Below are positions 1 through 6,398 of a stretch of DNA of 9,028 bases, piece after piece (within the stretch, counting starts at the first letter, position 1; each line of letters begins with the position of its first letter). The notes under the pieces are model-generated. The model saw only the letters and a list, made by a program, of their open reading frames with translations. It was not told the DNA's origin and made no database searches. Made by a program: the position numbers and the translations under genes. The DNA is from SIG603 sp963611165 (lineage in GTDB: Bacteria; Bacillota; Clostridia; Oscillospirales; Acutalibacteraceae). The stretch lies in NCBI GenBank assembly GCA_963611165.1, contig CAVDQG010000070.1:1-9028 (forward strand). Direction: 5' to 3'.

Positions 1-31
1 GTTCAATATAGGCTCCATCTTTTAACTGCAT

Positions 32-62
32 AAAGAAAAACGAGACAACCGAAGTCGTCTCG
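32..62 (-). terminator. Rho-independent terminator of the V-ATPase operon
   Basis: Read on the minus strand, positions 62-54 (CGAGACGAC) pair with 49-41 (GTTGTCTCG). The stem is nine base pairs with one G-U, closed by a TTCG tetraloop in the stable C(UUCG)G context. It is followed directly by TTTTTCTTT at 40-32. This is a textbook intrinsic terminator about 50 nt after the stop codon of the last gene. The plus-strand reading has no T run after the stem, so it should act only on minus-strand transcripts. Confidence 0.93.
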
Positions 63-73
63 TGAAAGTCTAA

Positions 74-94
74 CTTTGAGGGGTCACCTCAAAG
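74..94 (-). other. Stem-loop in the operon's 3' untranslated region
   Basis: Positions 74-81 (CTTTGAGG) and 87-94 (CCTCAAAG) form a perfect eight-base-pair inverted repeat with a five-base loop. It lies between the subunit D stop codon (110-112) and the terminator stem. On the minus strand it is followed by TTAGACTTT, which is a poor T run, so it is unlikely to be a strong terminator itself. It may protect the mRNA 3' end or act as a weak first terminator. The structure is seen in the sequence; its role is inferred. Confidence 0.6.
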
Positions 95-109
95 CCCTCC
101 GTTTCGTGT

Positions 110-757
110 TTATTTATAGCCTGCGTCCTTAAGCATCATTTCCTGAACCTTCATAAGTCTTATCTGCGTTGAACGCTCGTTTTCGTCAAGCTTCATCGTG
201 ATATACTTTATGTTGGCTTTTGCCTCGGGAATCATGACATGCTCGAGTGCGTTTACTCTTCGTCTTGTCTTTTCGATTTCAGCCGCCATAAGCTGACACG
301 ATTTTTCGATTTCGGCAAGCTTTAGCATATCTTCAAATATATTCGAGAGAGATTTAATCGCATCGTCGAGGTCGCCTGTTGTGTAGGCAAATCCGTAGGA
401 ATAGATATCGTTGGGGTCGGGAGTTCTCGTTTTGAACTTAAACTGTGGAATTTCAACGCTCATGACGTTTGCTGTGCCGCTTTCAAGAGAAATCTCCTGT
501 TTCGGCGCAAGCAAAGCGGTATTGAGATATTCGTCATCCATTCCGGCACGTGCAAGAAGAAATTTCTTGTTCGCTTCGAGAATGCCTGCCTCGACCTTTT
601 CACGCAGTGCTTTATTTTCCCTTACCTTATCGAGAAACTGGCGCATGAGCTCGTCTCGCTTGTCCTTGAGAAGCTTATGTCCTCGGACAGCGGTAGCAAG
701 CTTTTTCTTTTGGCGCGTCAGCTCCATTCTGGTGGGGTTAACGGTGGTGCCCGCCAT
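110..757 (-). CDS. ntpD: V/A-type ATPase subunit D (central stalk)
   Basis: This is the rotor axle of the V/A-ATPase. It sits inside the A3B3 head as an antiparallel coiled coil and passes torque to the membrane ring together with subunit F. The protein has 215 residues, close to the E. hirae NtpD length of about 210. The family hallmark NPTRMELT is at residues 7-14, followed by a basic helix with RGHKLLKDKRDELM. N- and C-terminal helices rich in charged residues flank a middle section. The ATG at 757 lies 6 nt after the subunit B stop and places NPTRM as in relatives. An AAAGG ribosome site (769-773) lies in the last codons of B, 11 nt upstream, which is a long spacing. Another ATG at 762-764, out of frame, lies closer to that site. 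This is the last gene before the terminator, and the family assignment is secure. Confidence 0.97.
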   Translation of the reverse strand: MAGTTVNPTRMELTRQKKKLATAVRGHKLLKDKRDELMRQFLDKVRENKALREKVEAGILEANKKFLLARAGMDDEYLNTALLAPKQEISLESGTANVMSVEIPQFKFKTRTPDPNDIYSYGFAYTTGDLDDAIKSLSNIFEDMLKLAEIEKSCQLMAAEIEKTRRRVNALEHVMIPEAKANIKYITMKLDENERSTQIRLMKVQEMMLKDAGYK

Positions 758-762
758 CAGTC

Positions 763-775
763 ATCACACCTTTCC
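763..775 (-). promoter_or_regulatory. Ribosome-binding site of ntpD, inside the end of ntpB
   Basis: The minus-strand block GGAAAGGTGTGAT overlaps the final Gly-Lys-Val-stop codons of subunit B. The same 13 bases occur before the first gene of the operon (8769-8781). AAAGG sits 11 nt from the ntpD ATG but only 4 nt from an out-of-frame ATG at 762-764, so initiation here probably depends on ribosomes finishing ntpB. Confidence 0.65.
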
Positions 776-2137
776 GTAGTATTTGTCAAGATACTCGTCC
801 TTGATTCTCTTAAGCTCCGAGCGAGGAAGCATGGAGAGCAGTCGCCAGCCGATGTCGAGAGTTTCCTCTATGTCACGGTTGGTATTGTAGCCCTGAGAAA
901 CGTACTCTTTTTCGAATGCATCGGCAAACTTAGCGTACTTCAGGTCGATTTCCGTCAAAGCCGCCTCACCGAGAACGACCATAAGCTCTTTAGCCTCTTT
1001 GCCTCGTGCGTAAGCGGCAAAAAGCTGGTTCATTGTAGCTGCGTGGTCAGCTCTTGTTTTGCCCTCACCGATACCTTTATCCTTAAGTCTTGAAAGAGAC
1101 GGCAGAACGTCAATCGGAGGTGTAACATTCTTTCTGTAAAGCTCACGGCTGAGAATAATCTGACCCTCGGTGATGTAGCCCGTGAGGTCGGGGATAGGAT
1201 GAGTTTTGTCGTCCTCGGGCATGGTCAAAATCGGGATGAGGGTGATTGAGCCGTTCTTTCCCTTTTGACGGCCCGCACGCTCATAAAGAGTAGCAAGGTC
1301 GGTGTACATGTAACCCGGATATCCTCGTCTTCCCGGAACCTCTTTACGTGCGGCAGAGACCTCACGCAGAGCGTCTGCGTAGTTTGTGATGTCCGTCATA
1401 ATGACAAGGACATGATAATTTTTCTTAAAAGCAAGGTACTCGGCAGCCGTGAGAGCCATTTTCGGGGTTGCGATACGCTCGACTGCGGGGTCGTTTGCAA
1501 GGTTGACAAACATTACTGTTCTGTCGATTGCACCCGTTTCGGTGAACGACTGAACGAAGAAGTTTGATTCCTCAAAAGTGATTCCCATTGCGGCGAAGAC
1601 AACAACGAACGGATCGTCCGTTCCACGAACTTTAGCCTGACGAGCAATCTGTGCGGCAAGCTGAGAATGTGGAAGTCCCGAAGCGGAGAAGATAGGCAGT
1701 TTCTGACCTCTGACGAGAGTATTAAGTCCGTCAATAGCCGAAACACCCGTCTGGATAAACTCCTGCGGATAGTTTCTTGCGGCAGGGTTCATCGGAAGTC
1801 CGTTGATGTCGTTTCTTTCCTCGGGAAGAATCTCGGGGCCGCCGTCAATCGGTCTTCCGAGACCGTCAAAGACTCTTCCGAGCATATCCTCGGATACGCC
1901 GAGCTCCATGCTTCTTCCCAAGAATTTAACTTTTGAGTTTGAAAGGTTGATACCTGTGGAGTTCTCGAAAAGCTGAACCACGGCATTTCCCTCGTCTATC
2001 TCAAGAACCTTGCAGCGGCGTTTCTCGCCGTTTACAAGCTCGATTTCCGCAAGCTCATCGTAAAAGACATCTTCGACGCCCTTTACCATCATAAGAGGAC
2101 CTGCGACCTCCTGAATGGTTCTGTATTCCTTTGGCAT
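764..2137 (-). CDS. ntpB: V/A-type ATPase subunit B (non-catalytic nucleotide-binding)
   Basis: This subunit alternates with subunit A in the cytoplasmic A3B3 hexamer and contributes the arginine finger to the catalytic interface. The protein has 457 residues from the ATG at 2137; E. hirae NtpB has about 458. An N-terminal beta-barrel covers roughly residues 1-75. The P-loop is replaced by SASGLPHS at 151-158, the degenerate form typical of B subunits. LPSLSRLKDKG at 345-355 contains Arg350, which matches the NtpB arginine finger. The C-terminal domain is helical. The start was chosen because GGAGG (within 2146-2154) is 9 nt upstream and MPKEYRTIQEVAGP matches relatives. An in-frame TTG at 2185 would add 16 residues inside ntpA, with no family support. 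The ATG is one base after the ntpA stop, so translation of A and B is probably coupled, which fits their 3:3 stoichiometry. Confidence 0.98.
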   Translation of the reverse strand: MPKEYRTIQEVAGPLMMVKGVEDVFYDELAEIELVNGEKRRCKVLEIDEGNAVVQLFENSTGINLSNSKVKFLGRSMELGVSEDMLGRVFDGLGRPIDGGPEILPEERNDINGLPMNPAARNYPQEFIQTGVSAIDGLNTLVRGQKLPIFSASGLPHSQLAAQIARQAKVRGTDDPFVVVFAAMGITFEESNFFVQSFTETGAIDRTVMFVNLANDPAVERIATPKMALTAAEYLAFKKNYHVLVIMTDITNYADALREVSAARKEVPGRRGYPGYMYTDLATLYERAGRQKGKNGSITLIPILTMPEDDKTHPIPDLTGYITEGQIILSRELYRKNVTPPIDVLPSLSRLKDKGIGEGKTRADHAATMNQLFAAYARGKEAKELMVVLGEAALTEIDLKYAKFADAFEKEYVSQGYNTNRDIEETLDIGWRLLSMLPRSELKRIKDEYLDKYYGKV

Positions 2138-2138
2138 A

Positions 2139-3911
2139 TCAGAAGTCCTCCTTTTCGCTTGATACTTCTGCGATCTCGTTGTCAAGCTCGCTTAGAATTT
2201 TCTCGTACTCGTCCTTAGCATTTTCGGGTGAGCAATATTTATATCTTCCGATTTTCTCACGAACAGCCATTGAGACAAGCTTATTTACATTAGCTCCGTT
2301 TCTTACTGCCGCCTGACATTTATCGTTGAATGCGATAACAAGCTTCAATAGATAATACTGCTTCTCAAGCGGTGTGTATGTATCGATTTCATCGAAAGCG
2401 TTCTGATGCAAAAAGTCCTCACGGATAGATCTTGCCGCTTCAAGCGTGATTCTGTCGGGAGCTGAAAGAGCGTCCATACCGACAAGCTTAACGATTTCGT
2501 CAAGCTCGGCTTCCTTTTGGAGTATTCTCATGATAGTGGCTCTTGAGTCCATCCAGTCGGGTGCGACGTTTGAGTTGAACCAATCAGCCATACTGTCTAC
2601 ATAGTTGGAATAGGAAGTAAGCCAGTTGATAGCAGGGAAGTGACGCTTATAAGCGAGGTCGGAATCAAGTCCCCAGAAGACCTTGACGATTCGCAGTGTA
2701 GCCTGAGAGACAGGCTCTGAAATATCACCGCCGGGAGGAGAAACAGCTCCGATAACGGAAAGTGCGCCTTCTCTGTCGTCCTTGCCGAGAGTTTTGACGT
2801 GACCTGCACGTTCGTAGAACTGGGCAAGTCTTGAGCCGAGGTAAGCGGGGTAGCCCTCTTCACCGGGCATTTCCTGAAGTCGTCCTGACATCTCACGAAG
2901 AGCTTCAGCCCAACGGGATGTGGAGTCAGCCATAAGTGCGACTGAATAGCCCTGGTCACGGAAATATTCCGCAATAGTTATACCTGTGTAAATTGAAGCC
3001 TCACGTGCGGCAACGGGCATATCGGAAGTATTTGCAATGAGAACGGTTCTCTTCATGAGGGAATAGCCTGTTTTCGGGTCTTTAAGCTCGGGGAACTCTC
3101 CGAGAACATCTGTCATCTCGTTTCCACGCTCGCCGCAACCGATATAGACAACTATCTGAGCCTCTGCCCACTTTGCAAGCTGATGCTGAACGACCGTTTT
3201 GCCTGAACCGAATGGACCGGGTACTGCCGCAACACCGCCTCGTGCAATCGGGAAAAGTCCGTCTATAACTCGCTGACCTGTGATAAGCGGCTTATCGGGG
3301 GACAGCTTTTTCTTGTACGGTCTTCCTCGTCTTACGGGCCACTTCTGCATAAGAGTGAGATTTTTTTCTTCTCCGTCCTTTGTTTCAAGGACAGCCACAG
3401 TCTCGTCAACGGTATATTCGCCGGCTGTTATCGATTTGATTTTGCCCGAAAGAGTGGGCGGAACCATAATTTTGTGGCATACTATCTCGGTTTCCTGAAC
3501 CGTACCGATGATGTCGCCGCCCGATACTTCATCGCCTACCTTTGCGGTGGGAACGAAGTTCCATTTTAAATTTCTCTTTAGTGAGGGGACGGAAACACCA
3601 CGCTTGAGGTTATTTCCGCTTATTGCCATGATATCGTCAAGCGGTCTTTGAATACCGTCATATATTGAGCTGATAAGTCCGGGGCCGAGCTCAACGCTCA
3701 TCGGTTCGCCCGTAGACTCGACCGGCGCGCCCGGTCCAAGGCCGGCTGTTTCCTCGTAAACCTGGATTGAAGCCTCGTCGCCGTGCATCTCGATAATCTC
3801 GCCTATGAGGTGCTTGTCGGAAACACGGACAACGTCGTACATGTTTGCGTCACGCATACCCTTGGCGATGACAAGAGGTCCGGCGACCTTTTTTATTGTG
3901 CCTTTAGCCAT
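2139..3911 (-). CDS. ntpA: V/A-type ATPase catalytic subunit A
   Basis: This subunit hydrolyses or synthesises ATP at the A/B interfaces of the cytoplasmic head. The protein has 590 residues, against about 593 for E. hirae NtpA. In order it has an N-terminal beta-barrel (about 1-75), the A-type bulge or non-homologous region (about 115-190), the Walker A motif GPFGSGKT at 232-239 (Lys238, Thr239), GER at 260-262 with catalytic Glu261 and Arg262, Walker B VALMAD ending at Asp329 followed by STSRW, and SPPGGDISEPVSQAT at about 391-405. A helical C-terminal domain runs from about 440 to 590. All catalytic residues are present, with no intein and no frameshift. The ATG at 3911 has AAAGG about 11-12 nt upstream and lies 23 nt after the ntpG stop. 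Its own 3' end carries the ntpB ribosome site. Confidence 0.99.
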   Translation of the reverse strand: MAKGTIKKVAGPLVIAKGMRDANMYDVVRVSDKHLIGEIIEMHGDEASIQVYEETAGLGPGAPVESTGEPMSVELGPGLISSIYDGIQRPLDDIMAISGNNLKRGVSVPSLKRNLKWNFVPTAKVGDEVSGGDIIGTVQETEIVCHKIMVPPTLSGKIKSITAGEYTVDETVAVLETKDGEEKNLTLMQKWPVRRGRPYKKKLSPDKPLITGQRVIDGLFPIARGGVAAVPGPFGSGKTVVQHQLAKWAEAQIVVYIGCGERGNEMTDVLGEFPELKDPKTGYSLMKRTVLIANTSDMPVAAREASIYTGITIAEYFRDQGYSVALMADSTSRWAEALREMSGRLQEMPGEEGYPAYLGSRLAQFYERAGHVKTLGKDDREGALSVIGAVSPPGGDISEPVSQATLRIVKVFWGLDSDLAYKRHFPAINWLTSYSNYVDSMADWFNSNVAPDWMDSRATIMRILQKEAELDEIVKLVGMDALSAPDRITLEAARSIREDFLHQNAFDEIDTYTPLEKQYYLLKLVIAFNDKCQAAVRNGANVNKLVSMAVREKIGRYKYCSPENAKDEYEKILSELDNEIAEVSSEKEDF

Positions 3912-3934
3912 GCTGTTTAATTCCTTTCGTTTAG

Positions 3935-4255
3935 TTAGCCGTCACCGAAAATAATATCCGAGCCGACTGCCTGTTCAACACTTTTTTTGACCATTTTAAT
4001 TCCCATTCCGTTGTTTCCCGTTACGCCGGGTATCGGAATGATTGCCGGAAGCGGCAGCTCCTTGAAGTGGTCGAGCTCGTGCTCAAGCTCTGCCGCCAAG
4101 CTTTCTGTTATGTAGATTACCGCATATTCACCCTCGGAAAGCTTCTTGAGGGTTTCTCTGCCCTCGTCGCTGTTTAAAACGGGAAAGACATCAAGTCCGA
4201 GAGCCGCAAAGCCGTAGATGCTGTCCCGATCTCCCAAAACCGCAATTCTATACAT
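3935..4255 (-). CDS. ntpG: V/A-type ATPase subunit F (central stalk; NtpG equivalent)
   Basis: This small central-stalk subunit has a Rossmann-like fold, binds subunit D and stimulates ATP turnover in the A3B3DF complex. The protein has 106 residues; E. hirae NtpG has about 103. The N-terminus MYRIAVLGDRDSIYGF is the typical first strand and turn. PAIIPIPG at 70-77, the Gly/Asn-rich GVTGNNGMG and the tail KKSVEQAVGSDIIF are characteristic of the family. It is called F in most V/A nomenclature and NtpG in Enterococcus. Its ATG at 4255 lies inside the last codons of ntpC, with an 8-nt overlap, and a GAGGG ribosome site lies within ntpC, so its translation is probably coupled to that of C. Confidence 0.97.
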   Translation of the reverse strand: MYRIAVLGDRDSIYGFAALGLDVFPVLNSDEGRETLKKLSEGEYAVIYITESLAAELEHELDHFKELPLPAIIPIPGVTGNNGMGIKMVKKSVEQAVGSDIIFGDG

Positions 4256-5213
4256 ACATTGCCCTCAGTCTTTCTCTGATGATGCTGTCATCAATATTGT
4301 TAAGCTTTCCCGAGAGAATGATTCTCACGGTGTTTATTTCGTTTTGTCTTGCGATGCTGTAAGCCATAATCGGCCCAAGAGTAAAGGGGTTTGACTTTTG
4401 CTCCTTTATAAGCTCCATCATTCTGTCGTCACACCATTTTTCAAATGCCGACGGGCTTTCCTTAATTTTATCCACGCATGAAGCATAGGGGCTTAAAGAA
4501 AGAACATTCAAAACCTCATCGAGAGATTTTGCCGCCGCAGATGAAAGGGCAGAGATATTAAGGCTGTCGCACGGGGCTAACGCCTCGTTTATGAAGCTTT
4601 GGCTTTTGCCTGTTTTCTGACAGCGCACCGCTATTTTTATATCAGATATTGCAACGCTTAAATCGGCGTATTCTCGGACTAATTCTTCTTTTGATTCAAG
4701 TCCTGCTTTTCTCACCGCTTCAAGGCACGCTCTGTCGATGATGATATCGCAAAGCTGACCGTCTCTGGTTCTCAAAATCGTGCTCATGGCTTTTTTGCCC
4801 GTTTCAGCCATAAAGTCAGGCAAAATGGAAAAATCATTTTCCGAAACAGCCTTCATTATGAGCTCGGGGTCGACCGTGCCGCCCTTTTTGAAAACATTAT
4901 GTGGCGTCTGACCCGTGAAGCCAAGCTTGATTGCCGCCTTGAGATTATTGAAGTCGGTGGGGTAGAGAAGAACGTCAAAGACGGAGAGATCATCGAGAAG
5001 CTCGTGGATGAAGCCCTGAGTTTTGGCATTTTCGTTTGAGAAAATTTCCTCGGATGTTTTTTCCGTGCCGTCACCCCAGCCCTTGTCACGAAGAACTCTG
5101 ATGCACTCGTCACTTGTTTTGCATGACATGAGAAGCTCTATATCCTGAGAAGAGAGCAAAGACAATTCTCTCACGCGTACACGTGCCACCTGATAGGCGT
5201 AGTTTTCACGCAT
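4248..5213 (-). CDS. ntpC: V/A-type ATPase subunit C (d-type rotor linker)
   Basis: This is the funnel-shaped subunit that sits on the cytoplasmic face of the K ring and connects it to the D/F axle. It corresponds to subunit d of eukaryotic V-ATPases. The protein has 321 residues, mostly helical, slightly shorter than E. hirae NtpC (about 335). Family features are the start YAYQVARVRVRELSLLS, the segment LYPTDFNNLKAAIK near residue 85, and the C-terminal PFTLGPIMAYSIARQNEINTV-like region with the tail RERLRAMYV. The ATG at 5213 follows a very strong GGAAGGAGG ribosome site, 21 nt after the end of ntpE. The family varies in sequence, but the assignment is firm from these motifs and from the gene order. 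Confidence 0.96.
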   Translation of the reverse strand: MRENYAYQVARVRVRELSLLSSQDIELLMSCKTSDECIRVLRDKGWGDGTEKTSEEIFSNENAKTQGFIHELLDDLSVFDVLLYPTDFNNLKAAIKLGFTGQTPHNVFKKGGTVDPELIMKAVSENDFSILPDFMAETGKKAMSTILRTRDGQLCDIIIDRACLEAVRKAGLESKEELVREYADLSVAISDIKIAVRCQKTGKSQSFINEALAPCDSLNISALSSAAAKSLDEVLNVLSLSPYASCVDKIKESPSAFEKWCDDRMMELIKEQKSNPFTLGPIMAYSIARQNEINTVRIILSGKLNNIDDSIIRERLRAMYV

Positions 5214-5234
5214 TTAACTTCCTCCTTCCACGGC

Positions 5235-5819
5235 TTAAGCGAAAACTATAGCTGACACCTTGTCCGTGAGCTCCTCGAGGTTCTCGTCAAAGAGAGAATC
5301 GAAGCTTAAGTTGATGTCAATTCCGCCGTAAAGAAGGAGAAAACCGTTTTTAATGTTTATAGGCTCTTTGCTTAGAGTAAGTTTGTTTTCGGATGCCTTT
5401 TTGAGCGACTCCTCAAAGTCGGAGGGTACTCTTTTTAGGTCATTCGCACCGAGAGCAAGAACACCTTCCTGTCCTGTCTCGTACTTTTTGACAAGCTTGA
5501 TGAGAAGTTCAAAATACTCCTTGTCGGGCAGAGAAGAAAGAGTTTTCTTTGCCTTTTCGATTATTTCCGTAATGATTTCCTGTTTGGCACTAAGTAAATC
5601 TCGCCTTTTTTGAAGCTCGGCGGCACTTTTAGCCTTGTTTATCACGGCGTCTGCTTCAGCCTTTTGACTTGTAACAGCGGCTTTTGTTTTTTCGTTTGCC
5701 GCTTTTTTTGCCTCGGCTAAAATCTCATTTGCCGTTTTGTTTGCTTCTGAAATAATCTTTTCGGCATTTTCTGTTGCTTCCTGCTTGATTAAGCTTGTGA
5801 TGCTTTCAATTCCTGCCAT
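5235..5819 (-). CDS. ntpE: V/A-type ATPase subunit E (peripheral stalk)
   Basis: This is a peripheral-stalk subunit that pairs with the small coiled-coil subunit (8454-8765) to anchor the A3B3 head against rotation. The protein has 194 residues. Residues of about 10-98 form a long Ala/Lys/Glu-rich helix with 11-residue periodicity: AEKIISEANKT at 19-29, then ANEILAEAKKA at 30-40. The rest (about 99-194) is a mixed alpha/beta domain that in relatives contacts the top of subunit B. The segment GGIDINLSFDSLFDENLEEL near 165-184 resembles the conserved C-terminus of the family. The ATG at 5819 has AAAAGGAAA about 9 nt upstream, 45 nt after ntpK. No truncation is seen. The coiled-coil half alone would not be diagnostic; the C-terminal half and gene order are. 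Confidence 0.95.
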   Translation of the reverse strand: MAGIESITSLIKQEATENAEKIISEANKTANEILAEAKKAANEKTKAAVTSQKAEADAVINKAKSAAELQKRRDLLSAKQEIITEIIEKAKKTLSSLPDKEYFELLIKLVKKYETGQEGVLALGANDLKRVPSDFEESLKKASENKLTLSKEPINIKNGFLLLYGGIDINLSFDSLFDENLEELTDKVSAIVFA

Positions 5820-5864
5820 ATTTCAGTTTCCTTTTCGTTTCAATCGAGTTTGTAAATGCTTGAA

Positions 5865-6356
5865 TTAAAGTCCGAGTGAAGAGATGTTCATAACGGAAAG
5901 AAGTGAAACGAGAAGAGCAAGAACAGCGTATGTCTCAACCATTGCGGGGAAAATCATGGACTTACCGAACTGGTCAGGCTTCTTTGCGACAAGTCCGATG
6001 GATGCGATAGATGCTTTTGCCTGCATTCTTGCCGACCAAAGTCCGACGAATGCCATAGGCATGCATGCTGCGAAATATGCACAGCCTGCCGCAAAGGAAA
6101 CGTCTGCGCTTCCGCCGAGAACACCTATCTGAGTGAGGGTAAGGAAGGCAATGAGAAGTCCGTAGATACCCTGAGTACCCGGGAGAAGCTGGAGGATAAG
6201 TACCTTACCGAAAAGGGACGGGTCCTCGGTGACTACGCCTGCCGCCGCTTTACCTGCGTCGCCGACGCCGATAGCTGAGCCGATGCCGCCAAGTAACGCT
6301 GCCATAGCTGCTCCGAGAAGTGCAATAGGAAGACCTAATGATTGTAAGATAGCCAT
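5865..6356 (-). CDS. ntpK: V/A-type ATPase subunit K (ion-binding rotor ring proteolipid)
   Basis: This membrane subunit forms the rotor ring and carries the transported ion. The protein has 163 residues from the ATG at 6356. Its four membrane helices (about 9-31, 50-80, 86-110 and 134-158) form two fused hairpins, as in E. hirae NtpK. Helix 2 has LLPGTQGIYG, with Leu58, Thr61, Gln62 and Tyr65. The second hairpin has Gln112, in ARMQAK, and helix 4 has MVETYA with Glu141. These match the E. hirae Na+ ligands Leu61, Thr64, Gln65, Gln110 and Glu139, with Tyr68 nearby. Only helix 4 has an ionisable carboxylate. An in-frame TTG at 6380 would add 8 residues, but the ATG has AGAAAGG about 8 nt upstream and is preferred. 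Na+ coupling is inferred from the ligands. Confidence 0.97.
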   Translation of the reverse strand: MAILQSLGLPIALLGAAMAALLGGIGSAIGVGDAGKAAAGVVTEDPSLFGKVLILQLLPGTQGIYGLLIAFLTLTQIGVLGGSADVSFAAGCAYFAACMPMAFVGLWSARMQAKASIASIGLVAKKPDQFGKSMIFPAMVETYAVLALLVSLLSVMNISSLGL

Positions 6357-6398
6357 AATATTAATCCTTTCTGGAATCAATTAATCTTTAGTAAATAA

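Noticed and set aside
1..31. Possible start of a further minus-strand gene (ATG at 31, MQLKDGAYIE running off the edge), or the end of a plus-strand gene.
   Set aside because: Only ten codons are visible, no ribosome site precedes the ATG, and it abuts the terminator T run. Two plus-strand frames also end here (TAA at 23-25 or 31-33), so the strand cannot be decided.
411..1093. Plus-strand open frames of 122 and 138 codons (411-779, 677-1093) opposite ntpD and ntpB.
   Set aside because: They lie entirely opposite well-conserved genes, have atypical Ser/Arg/Phe-rich composition, no clear ribosome sites and no recognisable domain. They are shadows of the codon use on the other strand.
2138..2185. 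A 16-residue N-terminal extension of subunit B from an in-frame TTG at 2185.
   Set aside because: The ATG at 2137 has GGAGG at 9 nt and matches family N-termini; the extension would lie inside ntpA and has no family counterpart.
2597..2974. A 125-codon minus-strand frame inside ntpA.
   Set aside because: It overlaps conserved catalytic-domain sequence of ntpA in another frame, with no start signal or domain.
6357..6398. AT palindrome (AATAATTATT, 6394-6403) and repeated GATTAAT in the ntpI-ntpK gap, considered as a processing site or internal promoter.
   Set aside because: The motifs are short and AT-only, there is no -35/-10 pair with proper spacing and no GC stem, so chance is a sufficient explanation.
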